From NCBI GenBank assembly GCA_900322035.1, contig ONYL01000013.1, forward strand, positions 1 to 64,000: 64,000 nt of DNA. Direction: 5' to 3'. A program made the translations under genes and the position numbers. Shown in pieces: positions 13,688-21,584 of this stretch. The notes under the pieces are model-generated. The model searched no databases and was not told the DNA's origin. It saw nothing but the letters and a program-made list of their open reading frames with translations. Source of the stretch: an uncultured Prevotella sp. Lineage in GTDB: Bacteria; Bacteroidota; Bacteroidia; Bacteroidales; Bacteroidaceae. How positions within the stretch are numbered: position 1 is the stretch's first letter; every line of letters begins with the position of its first letter.

Positions 13688-14905
13688 ATGAACCGCAAAC
13701 AAAACTATCTTTTTCCACTTGCCGTAATTGGCATCTTCTTTTTCTCATTGGGCTTTGCGCTGGGCATCAATTCCTATCTGATGCCTGTACTGAAGAATGC
13801 CATGCATATCTCGGGAGCCTCGTCGAGCCTGCTGTTGGCAGCCACGTTCGTTCCCTTCCTGATTTTTGGTATTCCTGCCACGGCCTGCATCCGCGCCGTA
13901 GGCTACAAGCGCACCATGGCCTTGTCGTTTGGCATTTTCGCCATAGCCTTTGGCTTGTTTATCGTGGCAGCGCAGCAACGCTCACTGGTATGGTTTCTCA
14001 TAGCCAGTTTTGTGAGCGGTGCCGCCAACACCGTGCTGCAGGCCTCCGTCAATCCCTATGTCACCATCCTTGGCCCGCTCAATAGTGCCGCCCGGCGCAT
14101 CTCCTGCATGGGTATCTGCAATAAATTAGCCTGGCCCGTGACGACGCTCTTCATCACATTCGTCATTGGCAAGGGAATAGAACAAACGCGGCTTGCCGAC
14201 CTCTATCTGCCCTTTGCCATCATCATCGGTGTGTTTCTGGCCCTGGGGCTGTTGGCTCTTTTTGCCCCCTTGCCCGACGTGAAGGCCGCCGGAGAGGAGG
14301 AGTCGGCCGATAAGCCAGCCGACGATGCCTCGTCTTCCGCTTCCTATGCCAACAGCAAGACATCCATCCTGCAGTTTCCTCATCTGCTCTTGGGCTGCTT
14401 GACACTGTTTCTCTATGTCGGCGTTGAGACCATCTCGCTGGCCACAGCAACAGGTTATGCAAAATCACTCGGACTGGAAGGCGACAACTATGGATTTGTT
14501 CCCTCCATCGGTATGATCGTAGGCTACGTTGCCGGCGTGGCTCTTATCCCCCGCTACCTCTCACAGGCCGCCGCCATGCGCATCTGCGCCGTCATCGCCG
14601 TGGCAGGCAGCATTGCCGTTGCCCTTGCGCCAAGTCCCGCAGTGTCTGTCTATTGCATCTTCCTCATGGCCTTGGGGTGCTCGCTGATGTGGCCCGCCCT
14701 TTGGCCTTTGGCCATGGCCGACCTGGGTAAGTTCACTAAGGCAGGCTCGTCGCTGCTCACCATGTCTATGGCGGGCGGTGCCGTCATGCCGTGGATTCAG
14801 GGACTCGTCCAGGACGCTTATGGCTTCCAGGCTTCCTACTGGGTGTGCGTGCCCTGCTTCCTGTTCATTCTTTATTATGGTGTCTGGGGATATAAAATAC
14901 GATGA
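13688..14905 (+). CDS. FHS-family sugar permease (FucP/GluP-like MFS transporter)
   Basis: The protein has 405 residues from the ATG at 13688. About 12 hydrophobic segments are visible, with a charged central loop (GEEESADKPADD). The FHS hallmark QASVNPYVTILGP is in the fifth helix region, and FFFSLGFALGINSYL is in the first. This subfamily carries proton-coupled L-fucose, glucose or galactose uptake; the substrate cannot be assigned. A longer frame starts at 13487 but consists of translated 22-bp repeats, so the internal ATG is preferred. GC-rich codons match the neighbourhood. Confidence 0.8.
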   Translation: MNRKQNYLFPLAVIGIFFFSLGFALGINSYLMPVLKNAMHISGASSSLLLAATFVPFLIFGIPATACIRAVGYKRTMALSFGIFAIAFGLFIVAAQQRSLVWFLIASFVSGAANTVLQASVNPYVTILGPLNSAARRISCMGICNKLAWPVTTLFITFVIGKGIEQTRLADLYLPFAIIIGVFLALGLLALFAPLPDVKAAGEEESADKPADDASSSASYANSKTSILQFPHLLLGCLTLFLYVGVETISLATATGYAKSLGLEGDNYGFVPSIGMIVGYVAGVALIPRYLSQAAAMRICAVIAVAGSIAVALAPSPAVSVYCIFLMALGCSLMWPALWPLAMADLGKFTKAGSSLLTMSMAGGAVMPWIQGLVQDAYGFQASYWVCVPCFLFILYYGVWGYKIR

Positions 14906-14949
14906 AAAGAAAATCTGCGTAAATGTTTGGTATTTTGAAAAATAAGCAG

Positions 14950-14957
14950 TAATTTTG
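14950..14957 (+). promoter_or_regulatory. -7 promoter box of rpsU
   Basis: TAATTTTG is an exact -7 box, with TTTG at 14926-14929, exactly 20 bases upstream. Confidence 0.75.
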
Positions 14958-15022
14958 CACCCGCTATTGTGGGCATACCCCTCAAAGCGTAAAAACATCT
15001 TTAAATTTTTAAAACAAAACAA

Positions 15023-15214
15023 ATGATCGTAGTACAGGTAAAAGAAGGCGAGAACATCGAAAGAGCTCTCAAGAAGTTCAAGAGAAAGTTTGAAAAGACT
15101 GGTGTTGTAAAGGAGCTCCGTGCTCGTCAGCAGTATGACAAACCCTCTGTTCTGAAGAGACTGAAGATGGAACACGCCATCTACGTGCAGAAACTTCGCC
15201 GCGAAGAGGAATAA
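15023..15214 (+). CDS. rpsU: 30S ribosomal protein S21
   Basis: The 63-residue basic protein begins MIVVQVKEGENIERALKKFK, the S21 signature, and has the short Bacteroidetes length. S21 sits near the anti-Shine-Dalgarno end of 16S rRNA. In some Flavobacteriia rpsU is reported to keep a strong Shine-Dalgarno for autoregulation; here the leader just upstream is A/T-rich (AAAACAAAACAA) with no such sequence. The recombinase gene follows after 63 bases. Confidence 0.95.
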   Translation: MIVVQVKEGENIERALKKFKRKFEKTGVVKELRARQQYDKPSVLKRLKMEHAIYVQKLRREEE

Positions 15215-15277
15215 TTCCTGTTAAAAATTTGGTGGTCTGAATTTATTTCCTTAAATTCGTAGCCAAAACCGAGGATC

Positions 15278-16156
15278 ATGATTGATGAGTTCCTTACCTA
15301 CCTGCGTTATGAGCGCAACAGAAGTGAGCGTACGTTGCTGAGCTACAGCAAGAATCTTTCGCTCTTTGAAGGCTTCTTCAAAGGTTTGGATGCCAATCTC
15401 TCGTGGTCGACCGTAGACTCCGATGTCGTGAGACTCTGGATGGAGGACATGATGGACAAAGGCAATAAGGCCTCGTCGGTTTGTTGCAGACTGTCGTCGG
15501 TAAAATCGTTTTATCGGTATGCCCTTGCAAGAGGGCTTGTGAAGCGCGATCCGACGCTCGATGTCGACGGACCTAAGAAGGAAAAGCCGTTGCCTCAGTT
15601 CGTGAAAGAGTCGCAAATGGACGAGCTCCTCGACAAGTCGTCGTGGGGGGAGGACTATAAAAGTACACTGAAACGTGTCATCCTGATGACGTTCTATGAA
15701 ACGGGAATCCGTCTGTCGGAACTCATTGGTCTTGAAGACAAAGACGTGGACTTGACGCGGCAGGAGTTGAAAGTCACGGGTAAGCGCGACAAGCAGCGCG
15801 TCATACCCTTCGGGGAAGAGTTGGCTGTAGCTTTGCGAGACTATATTGCGGTGCGCAACCGTGAGATCGAACGAAGGGATGCCGGACTCTTTGCACTCGA
15901 AAAAGGCACACGGGTGACCGGGCCTTGGGTTCGTCTCATGGTTAGGGAAGAACTCGCCCGGGTGTGTACGCTGAGGAAACGCTCTCCTCACGTATTGAGG
16001 CATTCCTTTGCAACGGCAATGCTCAATCACGACGCCGACTTGGAAAGTGTTAGGAAACTGCTCGGCCATGTGAGTCTCTCCACCACGGAGATCTATACCC
16101 ACACCACCTTTGAGCAGTTGAAGCGAATTTATAAAGATGCCCATCCCAGGGCGTGA
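15278..16156 (+). CDS. xerC: tyrosine recombinase, XerC/XerD type
   Basis: The 292-residue protein has an N-terminal SAM-like domain (1-95) and a complete catalytic set: R145 in TGIRLSE, K169 in VTGKRDKQR, H238 and R241 in HVLRHSFAT, H264 in LLGH and nucleophile Y273 in IYTH. The length and its position between rpsU and hpf indicate the housekeeping recombinase that resolves chromosome dimers, not a mobile-element integrase. Whether it is XerC or XerD cannot be decided here. It is followed by hpf after 26 bases. Confidence 0.85.
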   Translation: MIDEFLTYLRYERNRSERTLLSYSKNLSLFEGFFKGLDANLSWSTVDSDVVRLWMEDMMDKGNKASSVCCRLSSVKSFYRYALARGLVKRDPTLDVDGPKKEKPLPQFVKESQMDELLDKSSWGEDYKSTLKRVILMTFYETGIRLSELIGLEDKDVDLTRQELKVTGKRDKQRVIPFGEELAVALRDYIAVRNREIERRDAGLFALEKGTRVTGPWVRLMVREELARVCTLRKRSPHVLRHSFATAMLNHDADLESVRKLLGHVSLSTTEIYTHTTFEQLKRIYKDAHPRA

Positions 16157-16182
16157 TAACCTTGTAAAAATTGGAGGTACTT

Positions 16183-16485
16183 ATGGAAATTAAAATTCAG
16201 TCGATCAATTTCGATGCTACCGAGAAGTTGCAGGCTTTCATTGACAAGAAAGTCGCTAAGTTGGAAAAAACATTTGAAGATATTCAGAAAGTAGAGGTGC
16301 AATTGAAGGTCGTGAAGCCTGCCACCGCACTGAACAAAGAGGCCAGCCTCACAGTGAGCGTTCCGAGCGCTGCCCCCTTGTTTGTGAAGAAGACCTGCGA
16401 CTCCTTTGAGGAGAGCGTAGACCAGTGTGTGGATTCTATGAAGGTTCAGTTGACCAAATTGAAGGAAAAAATGCGTGGAAGATAA
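16183..16485 (+). CDS. hpf: ribosome hibernation promoting factor, short form
   Basis: The 100-residue protein begins MEIKIQSINFDATEKLQAFI and has the HPF/YfiA beta-alpha-beta-beta-beta-alpha layout without the long C-terminal dimerisation domain. It binds the 30S decoding region in stationary phase. The ATG at 16183 is chosen over an in-frame TTG at 16171. It is preceded by GGAGG at 7 bases spacing, an unusually good Shine-Dalgarno for this phylum. Confidence 0.9.
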   Translation: MEIKIQSINFDATEKLQAFIDKKVAKLEKTFEDIQKVEVQLKVVKPATALNKEASLTVSVPSAAPLFVKKTCDSFEESVDQCVDSMKVQLTKLKEKMRGR

Positions 16486-16526
16486 AAAATTGCCGGAAAA
16501 AATTTGGCAGTTTCAAAAATAAGTCG

Positions 16527-16534
16527 TATCTTTG
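16527..16534 (+). promoter_or_regulatory. -7 promoter box of the tRNA-tuf cluster
   Basis: TATCTTTG is an exact -7 box, with TTTG at 16503-16506, exactly 20 bases upstream. It precedes four tRNAs and tuf. Confidence 0.75.
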
Positions 16535-16587
16535 CAGCCGTTTTACAACGAGTCCTCTTGAAGACGGCCAAACGGCTGCAAGGATTT

Positions 16588-16661
16588 GCCTCTTTAGCTC
16601 AGTTGGCCAGAGCACGTGATTTGTAATCTCGGGGTCGTTGGTTCGAATCCGACAAGAGGCT
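16588..16661 (+). tRNA. tRNA-Thr (anticodon TGT)
   Basis: The acceptor arms GCCTCTT and AAGAGGC pair, a GGTTCGAATCC T-loop is present, and the anticodon loop TTTGTAA holds TGT. There is no encoded CCA. The anticodon stem has one T-T mismatch. Confidence 0.9.
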
Positions 16662-16689
16662 CACCCGCAAGGTGGGGTTGAAAACAAAA

Positions 16690-16771
16690 GGGTGGTTTCC
16701 AGAGTGGCCAAATGGGGCAGACTGTAAATCTGCTGCGTCTCGCTTCGGTGGTTCGAATCCATCACCACCCA
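16690..16771 (+). tRNA. tRNA-Tyr (anticodon GTA)
   Basis: The acceptor arms GGGTGGT and ACCACCC pair, the anticodon loop is CTGTAAA, and the long variable arm gives 82 bases, as expected for a class II tRNA-Tyr. Confidence 0.93.
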
Positions 16772-16802
16772 CACACCTTATTAAGGCGGCGTTAGGCCGT
16801 AC

Positions 16803-16875
16803 GCGGAAATAGCTCAGTTGATAGAGCACTAGCCTTCCAAGCTGGGGGTCGCGGGTTTGAGTCCCGTTTTCCGCT
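16803..16875 (+). tRNA. tRNA-Gly (anticodon TCC)
   Basis: The acceptor arms GCGGAAA and TTTCCGC pair, and the anticodon loop CTTCCAA holds TCC. Confidence 0.93.
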
Positions 16876-16887
16876 CTAAGATTTTAT

Positions 16888-16959
<72 letters not shown>

Positions 16960-17046
16960 CTACCTTCGAGGCCGGATATCACAATCTTAGTCCGAAGACG
17001 AAATCAACTGATTTTAATTTAAAATACGATAAAAACAAAGTAAGCT

Positions 17047-18267
17047 ATGGCTAAAGAGACATTCCAGCGTACCAAACCGCATGTGAACATTGGTACTATT
17101 GGTCATGTGGACCACGGTAAGACTACTTTGACTGCAGCTATCTCCAAGGTGCTGCACGACAAGGGCTTCGGTTCTGAGGACGTTAAGTCGTTCGACCAGA
17201 TTGATAACGCTCCCGAGGAGAAAGAGCGTGGTATTACTATCAACTCCGCACACATTGAGTATGAGACCGCTAAGCGTCACTATGCTCACGTTGACTGCCC
17301 GGGACACGCCGACTATGTGAAGAACATGGTAACTGGTGCCGCTCAGATGGATGGTGCCATCTTGGTTGTAGCTGCAACTGATGGTCCTATGCCTCAGACT
17401 CGTGAGCACGTGCTTTTGGCTCGCCAGGTAAACGTTCCCCGTTTGGTGGTGTTCCTCAACAAGTGTGATATGGTTGACGATGAGGAGATGCTCGAACTCG
17501 TTGAGATGGAAGTTCGTGAGATCCTTGAGCAGTACAACTACGAGGAGGATACTCCTATCATCCGTGGCTCCGCACTTGGTGCTCTGAACGGTGTTGAGAA
17601 GTGGGTTGACTCTGTGATGAAACTGATGGACACTGTCGATGAGTGGATTCAGGAGCCTGTCCGTGAGGTTGATAAGCCTTTCTTGATGCCTATCGAGGAC
17701 ATCTTCTCCATTACTGGCCGTGGTACTGTGGTTACTGGCCGTATCGAGACTGGCCGTTGCAAGATCGGTGACGAAGTTCAGCTGCTCGGTCTTGGTGAGA
17801 ACAAGAAGTCTACCATCACTGGTGTTGAGATGTTCCGCAAGATCCTTGAAGAGGGTGAAGCTGGTGACAACGTAGGTTTGCTCCTCCGTGGTATCGACAA
17901 GGATGAGGTTAAGCGTGGTATGGTAGTTGTGCACCCGGGTGCTATCACTCCTCACGATCACTTCAAGGCATCTATCTATGTGCTGAAGAAGGAAGAGGGT
18001 GGCCGTCACACTCCGTTCGGCAACAAGTATCGTCCTCAGTTCTACCTCCGTACTATGGACTGCACGGGTGAGATCAAACTCCCCGAGGGCGTAGACATGG
18101 TAATGCCTGGTGATAACGTTGAGATCGAGGTTCTCCTTATCTACAAGGTAGCTCTGAATGAGGGTCTGCGTTTCGCTATCCGCGAAGGTGGCCGTACAGT
18201 TGGTTCTGGTCAGATCACCAAGATTCTTGAGGATCTCCCCGAGGGCTGGCAGAACGAGAAGAAGTAA
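17047..18267 (+). CDS. tuf: elongation factor Tu with a C-terminal extension
   Basis: The 406-residue protein has all EF-Tu GTPase motifs: GHVDHGKT (P-loop), the GITI switch I threonine, [12 protein letters not shown] and the SAL loop. Domains 2 and 3 follow. It delivers aminoacyl-tRNA to the ribosome. The usual end is (V/I)T(E/K)IL(D/E); here the frame continues with about 11 more residues, [11 protein letters not shown]. The gene sits between the four tRNAs and tRNA-Trp/secE, the common Bacteroidetes position, rather than in the str operon. Codon use is strongly biased, as expected for a highly expressed gene. Confidence 0.97.
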   Translation: MAKETFQRTKPHVNIGTIGHVDHGKTTLTAAISKVLHDKGFGSEDVKSFDQIDNAPEEKERGITINSAHIEYETAKRHYAHVDCPGHADYVKNMVTGAAQMDGAILVVAATDGPMPQTREHVLLARQVNVPRLVVFLNKCDMVDDEEMLELVEMEVREILEQYNYEEDTPIIRGSALGALNGVEKWVDSVMKLMDTVDEWIQEPVREVDKPFLMPIEDIFSITGRGTVVTGRIETGRCKIGDEVQLLGLGENKKSTITGVEMFRKILEEGEAGDNVGLLLRGIDKDEVKRGMVVVHPGAITPHDHFKASIYVLKKEEGGRHTPFGNKYRPQFYLRTMDCTGEIKLPEGVDMVMPGDNVEIEVLLIYKVALNEGLRFAIREGGRTVGSGQITKILEDLPEGWQNEKK

Positions 18268-18289
18268 TTAAAAAAACTTCATATAAAAA

Positions 18290-18317
18290 GGTTTCCGCTT
18301 CAAGCGGAGCGGAAACC
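18290..18317 (+). other. hairpin between tuf and tRNA-Trp
   Basis: GGTTTCCG (18290-18297) pairs with CGGAAACC (18310-18317). No T run follows, and tRNA-Trp begins 6 bases later, so this is more likely a processing site or partial attenuator than a full terminator. Confidence 0.45.
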
Positions 18318-18323
18318 TTACTT

Positions 18324-18396
18324 ACGGGTTTAGCTCAGTTGGTAGAGCACTGGTCTCCAAAACCAGGTGTCGGGAGTTCGAGCCTTCCAACCCGTG
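18324..18396 (+). tRNA. tRNA-Trp (anticodon CCA)
   Basis: The acceptor arms ACGGGTT and AACCCGT pair with discriminator G, and the anticodon loop CTCCAAA holds CCA. It is followed 15 bases later by secE. Confidence 0.93.
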
Positions 18397-18411
18397 CAAA
18401 ATCAAAAAGAA

Positions 18412-18615
18412 ATGTTCAAGAAGATATTCAAACAGTCAGTCGATTATTGTAAGTTGTGTTACGATGAATTGGCTCACAATACAACGTGGCCATCACGTAA
18501 AGAACTTACACATAGCGCGGGAGTTGTCCTTTTGGCATCTCTCGTTATTGCTGTAGTCGTGTTCGTGATGGATACTGTGTTCAAGAACCTCATGTTGCTT
18601 GTCTATCCTAATTGA
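18412..18615 (+). CDS. secE: preprotein translocase subunit SecE
   Basis: The protein has 67 residues from ATG 18412. A short cytoplasmic helix with the conserved TWPSRKEL is followed by one membrane helix (VVLLASLVIAVVVFVMDTVF). It is the clamp subunit of the SecYEG channel. It is the single-helix short form normal outside Enterobacteria. nusG starts 11 bases later, the universal secE-nusG pairing. Confidence 0.93.
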   Translation: MFKKIFKQSVDYCKLCYDELAHNTTWPSRKELTHSAGVVLLASLVIAVVVFVMDTVFKNLMLLVYPN

Positions 18616-18626
18616 TTCACTCTAAA

Positions 18627-19184
18627 ATGGCCAACAAGACAGATCATAAGAAGTGGTACGTTCTTCATGCCGTGAGTGGTAAGGAGAATAAGCTAAAGGA
18701 GTATATTGAAGCCCAGAAAAACCACAATCCGCTTTTGGAGCAGGCAGTGGGTGAGGTGTTTCTCCCTATGGAGCACATTGTCAAGAATACTCCGGCTGGA
18801 AAGCGTTCGGATCGTCTTAAGACAGCCATGCCGGGTTATCTCTTTGTTGAGGCTGATCTTTCTTTGGGAGAGGTGGCTTCGACTTTGCGTTTCATGCCCA
18901 ACTGTCTCGGCTTTTTGGGTGGAATGGATCATCCAACGCCCGTCCCCCAGCGAGAGGTGGACCGCATGAAGGGTGCTGCTGAGGCCAGCGAACTGACCAG
19001 CACGGTGGATATACCGTTTGAGGTCGATGAGGTGGTGAAAGTAATAGATGGCCCCTTCAACGGATTCTCTGGAGTCATTGAGAAAGTTGACCGCGAGAAG
19101 CGCAAGCTTACGCTCGGTGTGAATATCTTTGACCGGCGCACATCGCTTGAACTATCCTACGAACAAGTTCAAAGAGAAGTTTAG
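18627..19184 (+). CDS. nusG: transcription termination/antitermination factor NusG
   Basis: The protein has 185 residues from ATG 18627. The NGN domain (KWYVLHAVSGKENKLKEYI ... PGYLFVEADL) is followed by a C-terminal KOW motif (VKVIDGPFNGFSGVIEKVD). It binds RNA polymerase and couples transcription to Rho or ribosomes. An upstream in-frame ATG at 18612 overlaps the secE stop and adds only five residues, so it was not used. Confidence 0.95.
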   Translation: MANKTDHKKWYVLHAVSGKENKLKEYIEAQKNHNPLLEQAVGEVFLPMEHIVKNTPAGKRSDRLKTAMPGYLFVEADLSLGEVASTLRFMPNCLGFLGGMDHPTPVPQREVDRMKGAAEASELTSTVDIPFEVDEVVKVIDGPFNGFSGVIEKVDREKRKLTLGVNIFDRRTSLELSYEQVQREV

Positions 19185-19279
19185 GCCCCTTGTTACGAAA
19201 GGGCTTAACTTTATACCCGACCGCGGAAGGCTTCCACTCCAAGGTCGCAAACAATCATCAATAAATAACAAGAACAAAA
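19185..19279 (+). promoter_or_regulatory. structured leader of the L11-L1 genes
   Basis: The 95 bases between nusG and rplK contain a hairpin, GCCCCTT-gttacg-AAAGGGC, and a second GC-rich stretch, GACCGCGGAAGGCTTCC. In other bacteria L1 represses its operon by binding this leader, so this is a reasonable candidate site; it is inferred from position. Confidence 0.35.
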
Positions 19280-19723
19280 ATGGCTAAAGAAGTAGCTGGA
19301 TTAATCAAATTGCAGATTAAAGGCGGCGCTGCGAATCCTTCGCCTCCCGTAGGTCCCGCACTGGGTTCTAAGGGAATCAATATTATGGGATTCTGCAAGG
19401 AGTTCAATGCCCGTACCCAGGATAAGGCCGGAAAGATTCTTCCTGTCGTTATCACTTACTATACTGACAAGTCATTCAGCTTCGTCATCAAGACTCCTCC
19501 AGCAGCTGTCCAGCTGAAAGAGGCAGCCAAGGTGAAGAGTGGTTCCGGTCAGCCCAACCGTCAGAAGGTGGCCAGCGTAACCTGGGATCAGGTTAAGGCC
19601 ATCGCTGAGGACAAGATGCCGGATCTTAACTGCTTCACTGTTGAGAGCGCTATGAAGCTCATAGCCGGAACGGCTCGCAGTATGGGTATCACCGTAAAAG
19701 GGGACTTCCCTGGTAACAAATAA
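19280..19723 (+). CDS. rplK: 50S ribosomal protein L11
   Basis: The 147-residue protein begins [20 protein letters not shown] and contains [20 protein letters not shown], the signature for the GTPase-associated centre and thiopeptide site. No change in the proline-rich N-terminal loop suggests thiostrepton resistance. It is the first gene of the rplKAJL block. Confidence 0.97.
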   Translation: MAKEVAGLIKLQIKGGAANPSPPVGPALGSKGINIMGFCKEFNARTQDKAGKILPVVITYYTDKSFSFVIKTPPAAVQLKEAAKVKSGSGQPNRQKVASVTWDQVKAIAEDKMPDLNCFTVESAMKLIAGTARSMGITVKGDFPGNK

Positions 19724-19740
19724 ATAACTTCAATTAAGAA

Positions 19741-20439
19741 ATGACTAAACTGACAAAAAATCAAAAATCGGTCGCTGAGAAGATTGAAGCAGGGAAGGCA
19801 TACACATTGAAAGAGGCCGCTTCGCTGGTAAAGGAAATTACCACAACGAAGTTTGACGCGTCTCTTGACATTGATGTACGTCTGGGCGTAGATCCTCGCA
19901 AGGCCAACCAGATGGTGCGTGGCGTCGTGTCACTGCCCAATGGTACCGGCAAGGTCACCCGCGTGCTCTGCCTCTGCACTCCCGATCAGGAAGAAGCTGC
20001 CAAGGCAGCCGGTGCTGATTACGTTGGTCTTGACGAGTATATCGATAAGATCAAGGGCGGTTGGACTGACGTGGACGTCATCATCACTATGCCCTCTTGC
20101 ATGGGCAAGGTGGGCCCCTTAGGCCGTATTCTCGGCCCCCGTGGATTGATGCCTAACCCCAAGTCGGGTACCGTGACTATGGATGTAGCCAAAGCTGTCA
20201 AGGAAGTGAAACAGGGAAAGATCGATTTCAAGGTAGACAAGGCTGGTATTGTCCACACATCTATCGGTAAGATTTCGATGACCCCTGATCAGATTTATGG
20301 TAATGCTCGCGAATTCCTCAACACCATTATCAAACTGAAACCCGCATCAGCAAAGGGTACATATCTTAAGAGTATCTTCCTTTCAAGCACGATGAGCAGG
20401 GGTATTAAGATTGATCCTAAATCAGTTGACACCCTCTAA
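19741..20439 (+). CDS. rplA: 50S ribosomal protein L1
   Basis: The 232-residue protein of normal length contains the L1 signature [20 protein letters not shown]. It forms the L1 stalk at the E-site and usually autoregulates its operon. It starts 17 bases after rplK and is followed by rplJ after 13 bases. Confidence 0.97.
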   Translation: MTKLTKNQKSVAEKIEAGKAYTLKEAASLVKEITTTKFDASLDIDVRLGVDPRKANQMVRGVVSLPNGTGKVTRVLCLCTPDQEEAAKAAGADYVGLDEYIDKIKGGWTDVDVIITMPSCMGKVGPLGRILGPRGLMPNPKSGTVTMDVAKAVKEVKQGKIDFKVDKAGIVHTSIGKISMTPDQIYGNAREFLNTIIKLKPASAKGTYLKSIFLSSTMSRGIKIDPKSVDTL

Positions 20440-20452
20440 AAATTGAATCAAC

Positions 20453-20971
20453 ATGAAGAAAGAAGTAAAAGATACTATCATCAACGATTTGGGAGCTAAG
20501 CTCAAGGAATATCCCCATTTCTATTTGGTGGATGTTACCGGTCTGAATGCTGAGGCTACAAGCAACCTGCGCCGCAAATGCTTCAAGAACGACATCAAGA
20601 TGGTCGTTGTGAAGAATAAGCTGTTGCACAAAGCTTTTGAGGCCAGCGAGATCGACTTCGAGCCCCTTTATCCCGCTTTGAAGGGGAACACGGCTGTTCT
20701 GTTCGCACAGGTGGCCAATGTTCCTGCAAAACTGCTCAAAGAGTATAAGAAGGAAGGCATTCCTGCCCTGAAGGGAGCTTATGCCGAGGAAGGCATCTAT
20801 ATGGGTGCTGACCAGCTGGATACTCTTTCATCCATCAAGAGCAAGGAAGAAGTTATCGCAGAGATCGTCAGCTTGCTGCAGTCTCCTGCCAAGAACGTTA
20901 TTTCTGCTCTGCAGTCAGGCGCCAACACCATCCATGGTGTGCTCAAGACTTTAGGCGAGCGTCCTGAATAA
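20453..20971 (+). CDS. rplJ: 50S ribosomal protein L10
   Basis: The 172-residue protein has the N-terminal rRNA-binding domain (FYLVDVTGLNAEATSNLRRK) and a C-terminal helix that carries L7/L12 dimers. The gap to rplA is only 13 bases, so the long L10-binding leader known from E. coli is absent here. Confidence 0.96.
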   Translation: MKKEVKDTIINDLGAKLKEYPHFYLVDVTGLNAEATSNLRRKCFKNDIKMVVVKNKLLHKAFEASEIDFEPLYPALKGNTAVLFAQVANVPAKLLKEYKKEGIPALKGAYAEEGIYMGADQLDTLSSIKSKEEVIAEIVSLLQSPAKNVISALQSGANTIHGVLKTLGERPE

Positions 20972-21040
20972 TCACGGTGTCACAACACCCATTGAGGTCA
21001 AAACAAACAAATTAAGAACAAATAAATATTTTAGAATAAA

Positions 21041-21421
21041 ATGGCAGACGTAAAAGCTATTGCAGAAGAGTTGGTAAATCTCACTGTAAAAGAAGTTAAT
21101 GAGTTGGCAACAGTCCTGAAGGACGAGTATGGTATTGAGCCCGCCGCTGCAGCTGTTGCTGTAGCCGCTGGTCCCGCTGCTGGTGGCGCTGCTGCCGCCG
21201 CTGAGGAGAAGACCGAGTTCGACGTAGTTCTGACTGAGGTTGGTCCCAGCAAGTTGAAGGTTGTTAAGGCCGTCAAGGAAGCTTGCGGTCTGGGTCTGAA
21301 GGAAGCTAAGGACCTCGTAGACGGTGCTCCTTCTACTCTGAAGGAAGGCATGGCCAAGGCTGAGGCTGAGAACCTGAAGAAGGCTATCGAGGCTGAGGGC
21401 GCTAAGGTTGAGCTCAAGTAA
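21041..21421 (+). CDS. rplL: 50S ribosomal protein L7/L12
   Basis: The 126-residue acidic protein has an N-terminal dimerisation helix ([20 protein letters not shown]), an alanine-rich hinge and the C-terminal factor-binding domain ([20 protein letters not shown]). A hairpin with a T run follows, before rpoB. Confidence 0.97.
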   Translation: MADVKAIAEELVNLTVKEVNELATVLKDEYGIEPAAAAVAVAAGPAAGGAAAAAEEKTEFDVVLTEVGPSKLKVVKAVKEACGLGLKEAKDLVDGAPSTLKEGMAKAEAENLKKAIEAEGAKVELK

Positions 21422-21449
21422 TCCGACTTTTTAGAATTCTTTAAATATA

Positions 21450-21487
21450 GGTTAGGATCTTCCAAGTAGGTTGGTCCTAACCTTTTT
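21450..21487 (+). terminator. attenuator between rplL and rpoB
   Basis: GGTTAGGA (21450-21457) pairs with TCCTAACC (21475-21482), followed by TTTTTG. No -7 box is obvious between it and rpoB, so rpoBC probably depends on readthrough, as in the E. coli attenuator. Confidence 0.7.
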
Positions 21488-21584
21488 GTGTCTTTTCACA
21501 CAATTATCCCTCTCCAGCCGGACAACGGCATTCGCCGCAAGGCACATTGATGGTCCTTGCAATTATTAAACATTCAATTTCTTT

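Noticed and set aside
15278-16156. Mobile-element integrase
   Set aside because: Its place between rpsU and hpf and the XerC/D length indicate the housekeeping dimer-resolution recombinase.
17014-18009. Long minus-strand open frame antisense to tuf
   Set aside because: It is a mirror of the strongly biased codons of tuf; EF-Tu on the plus strand is certain and the antisense protein has no recognisable domains.
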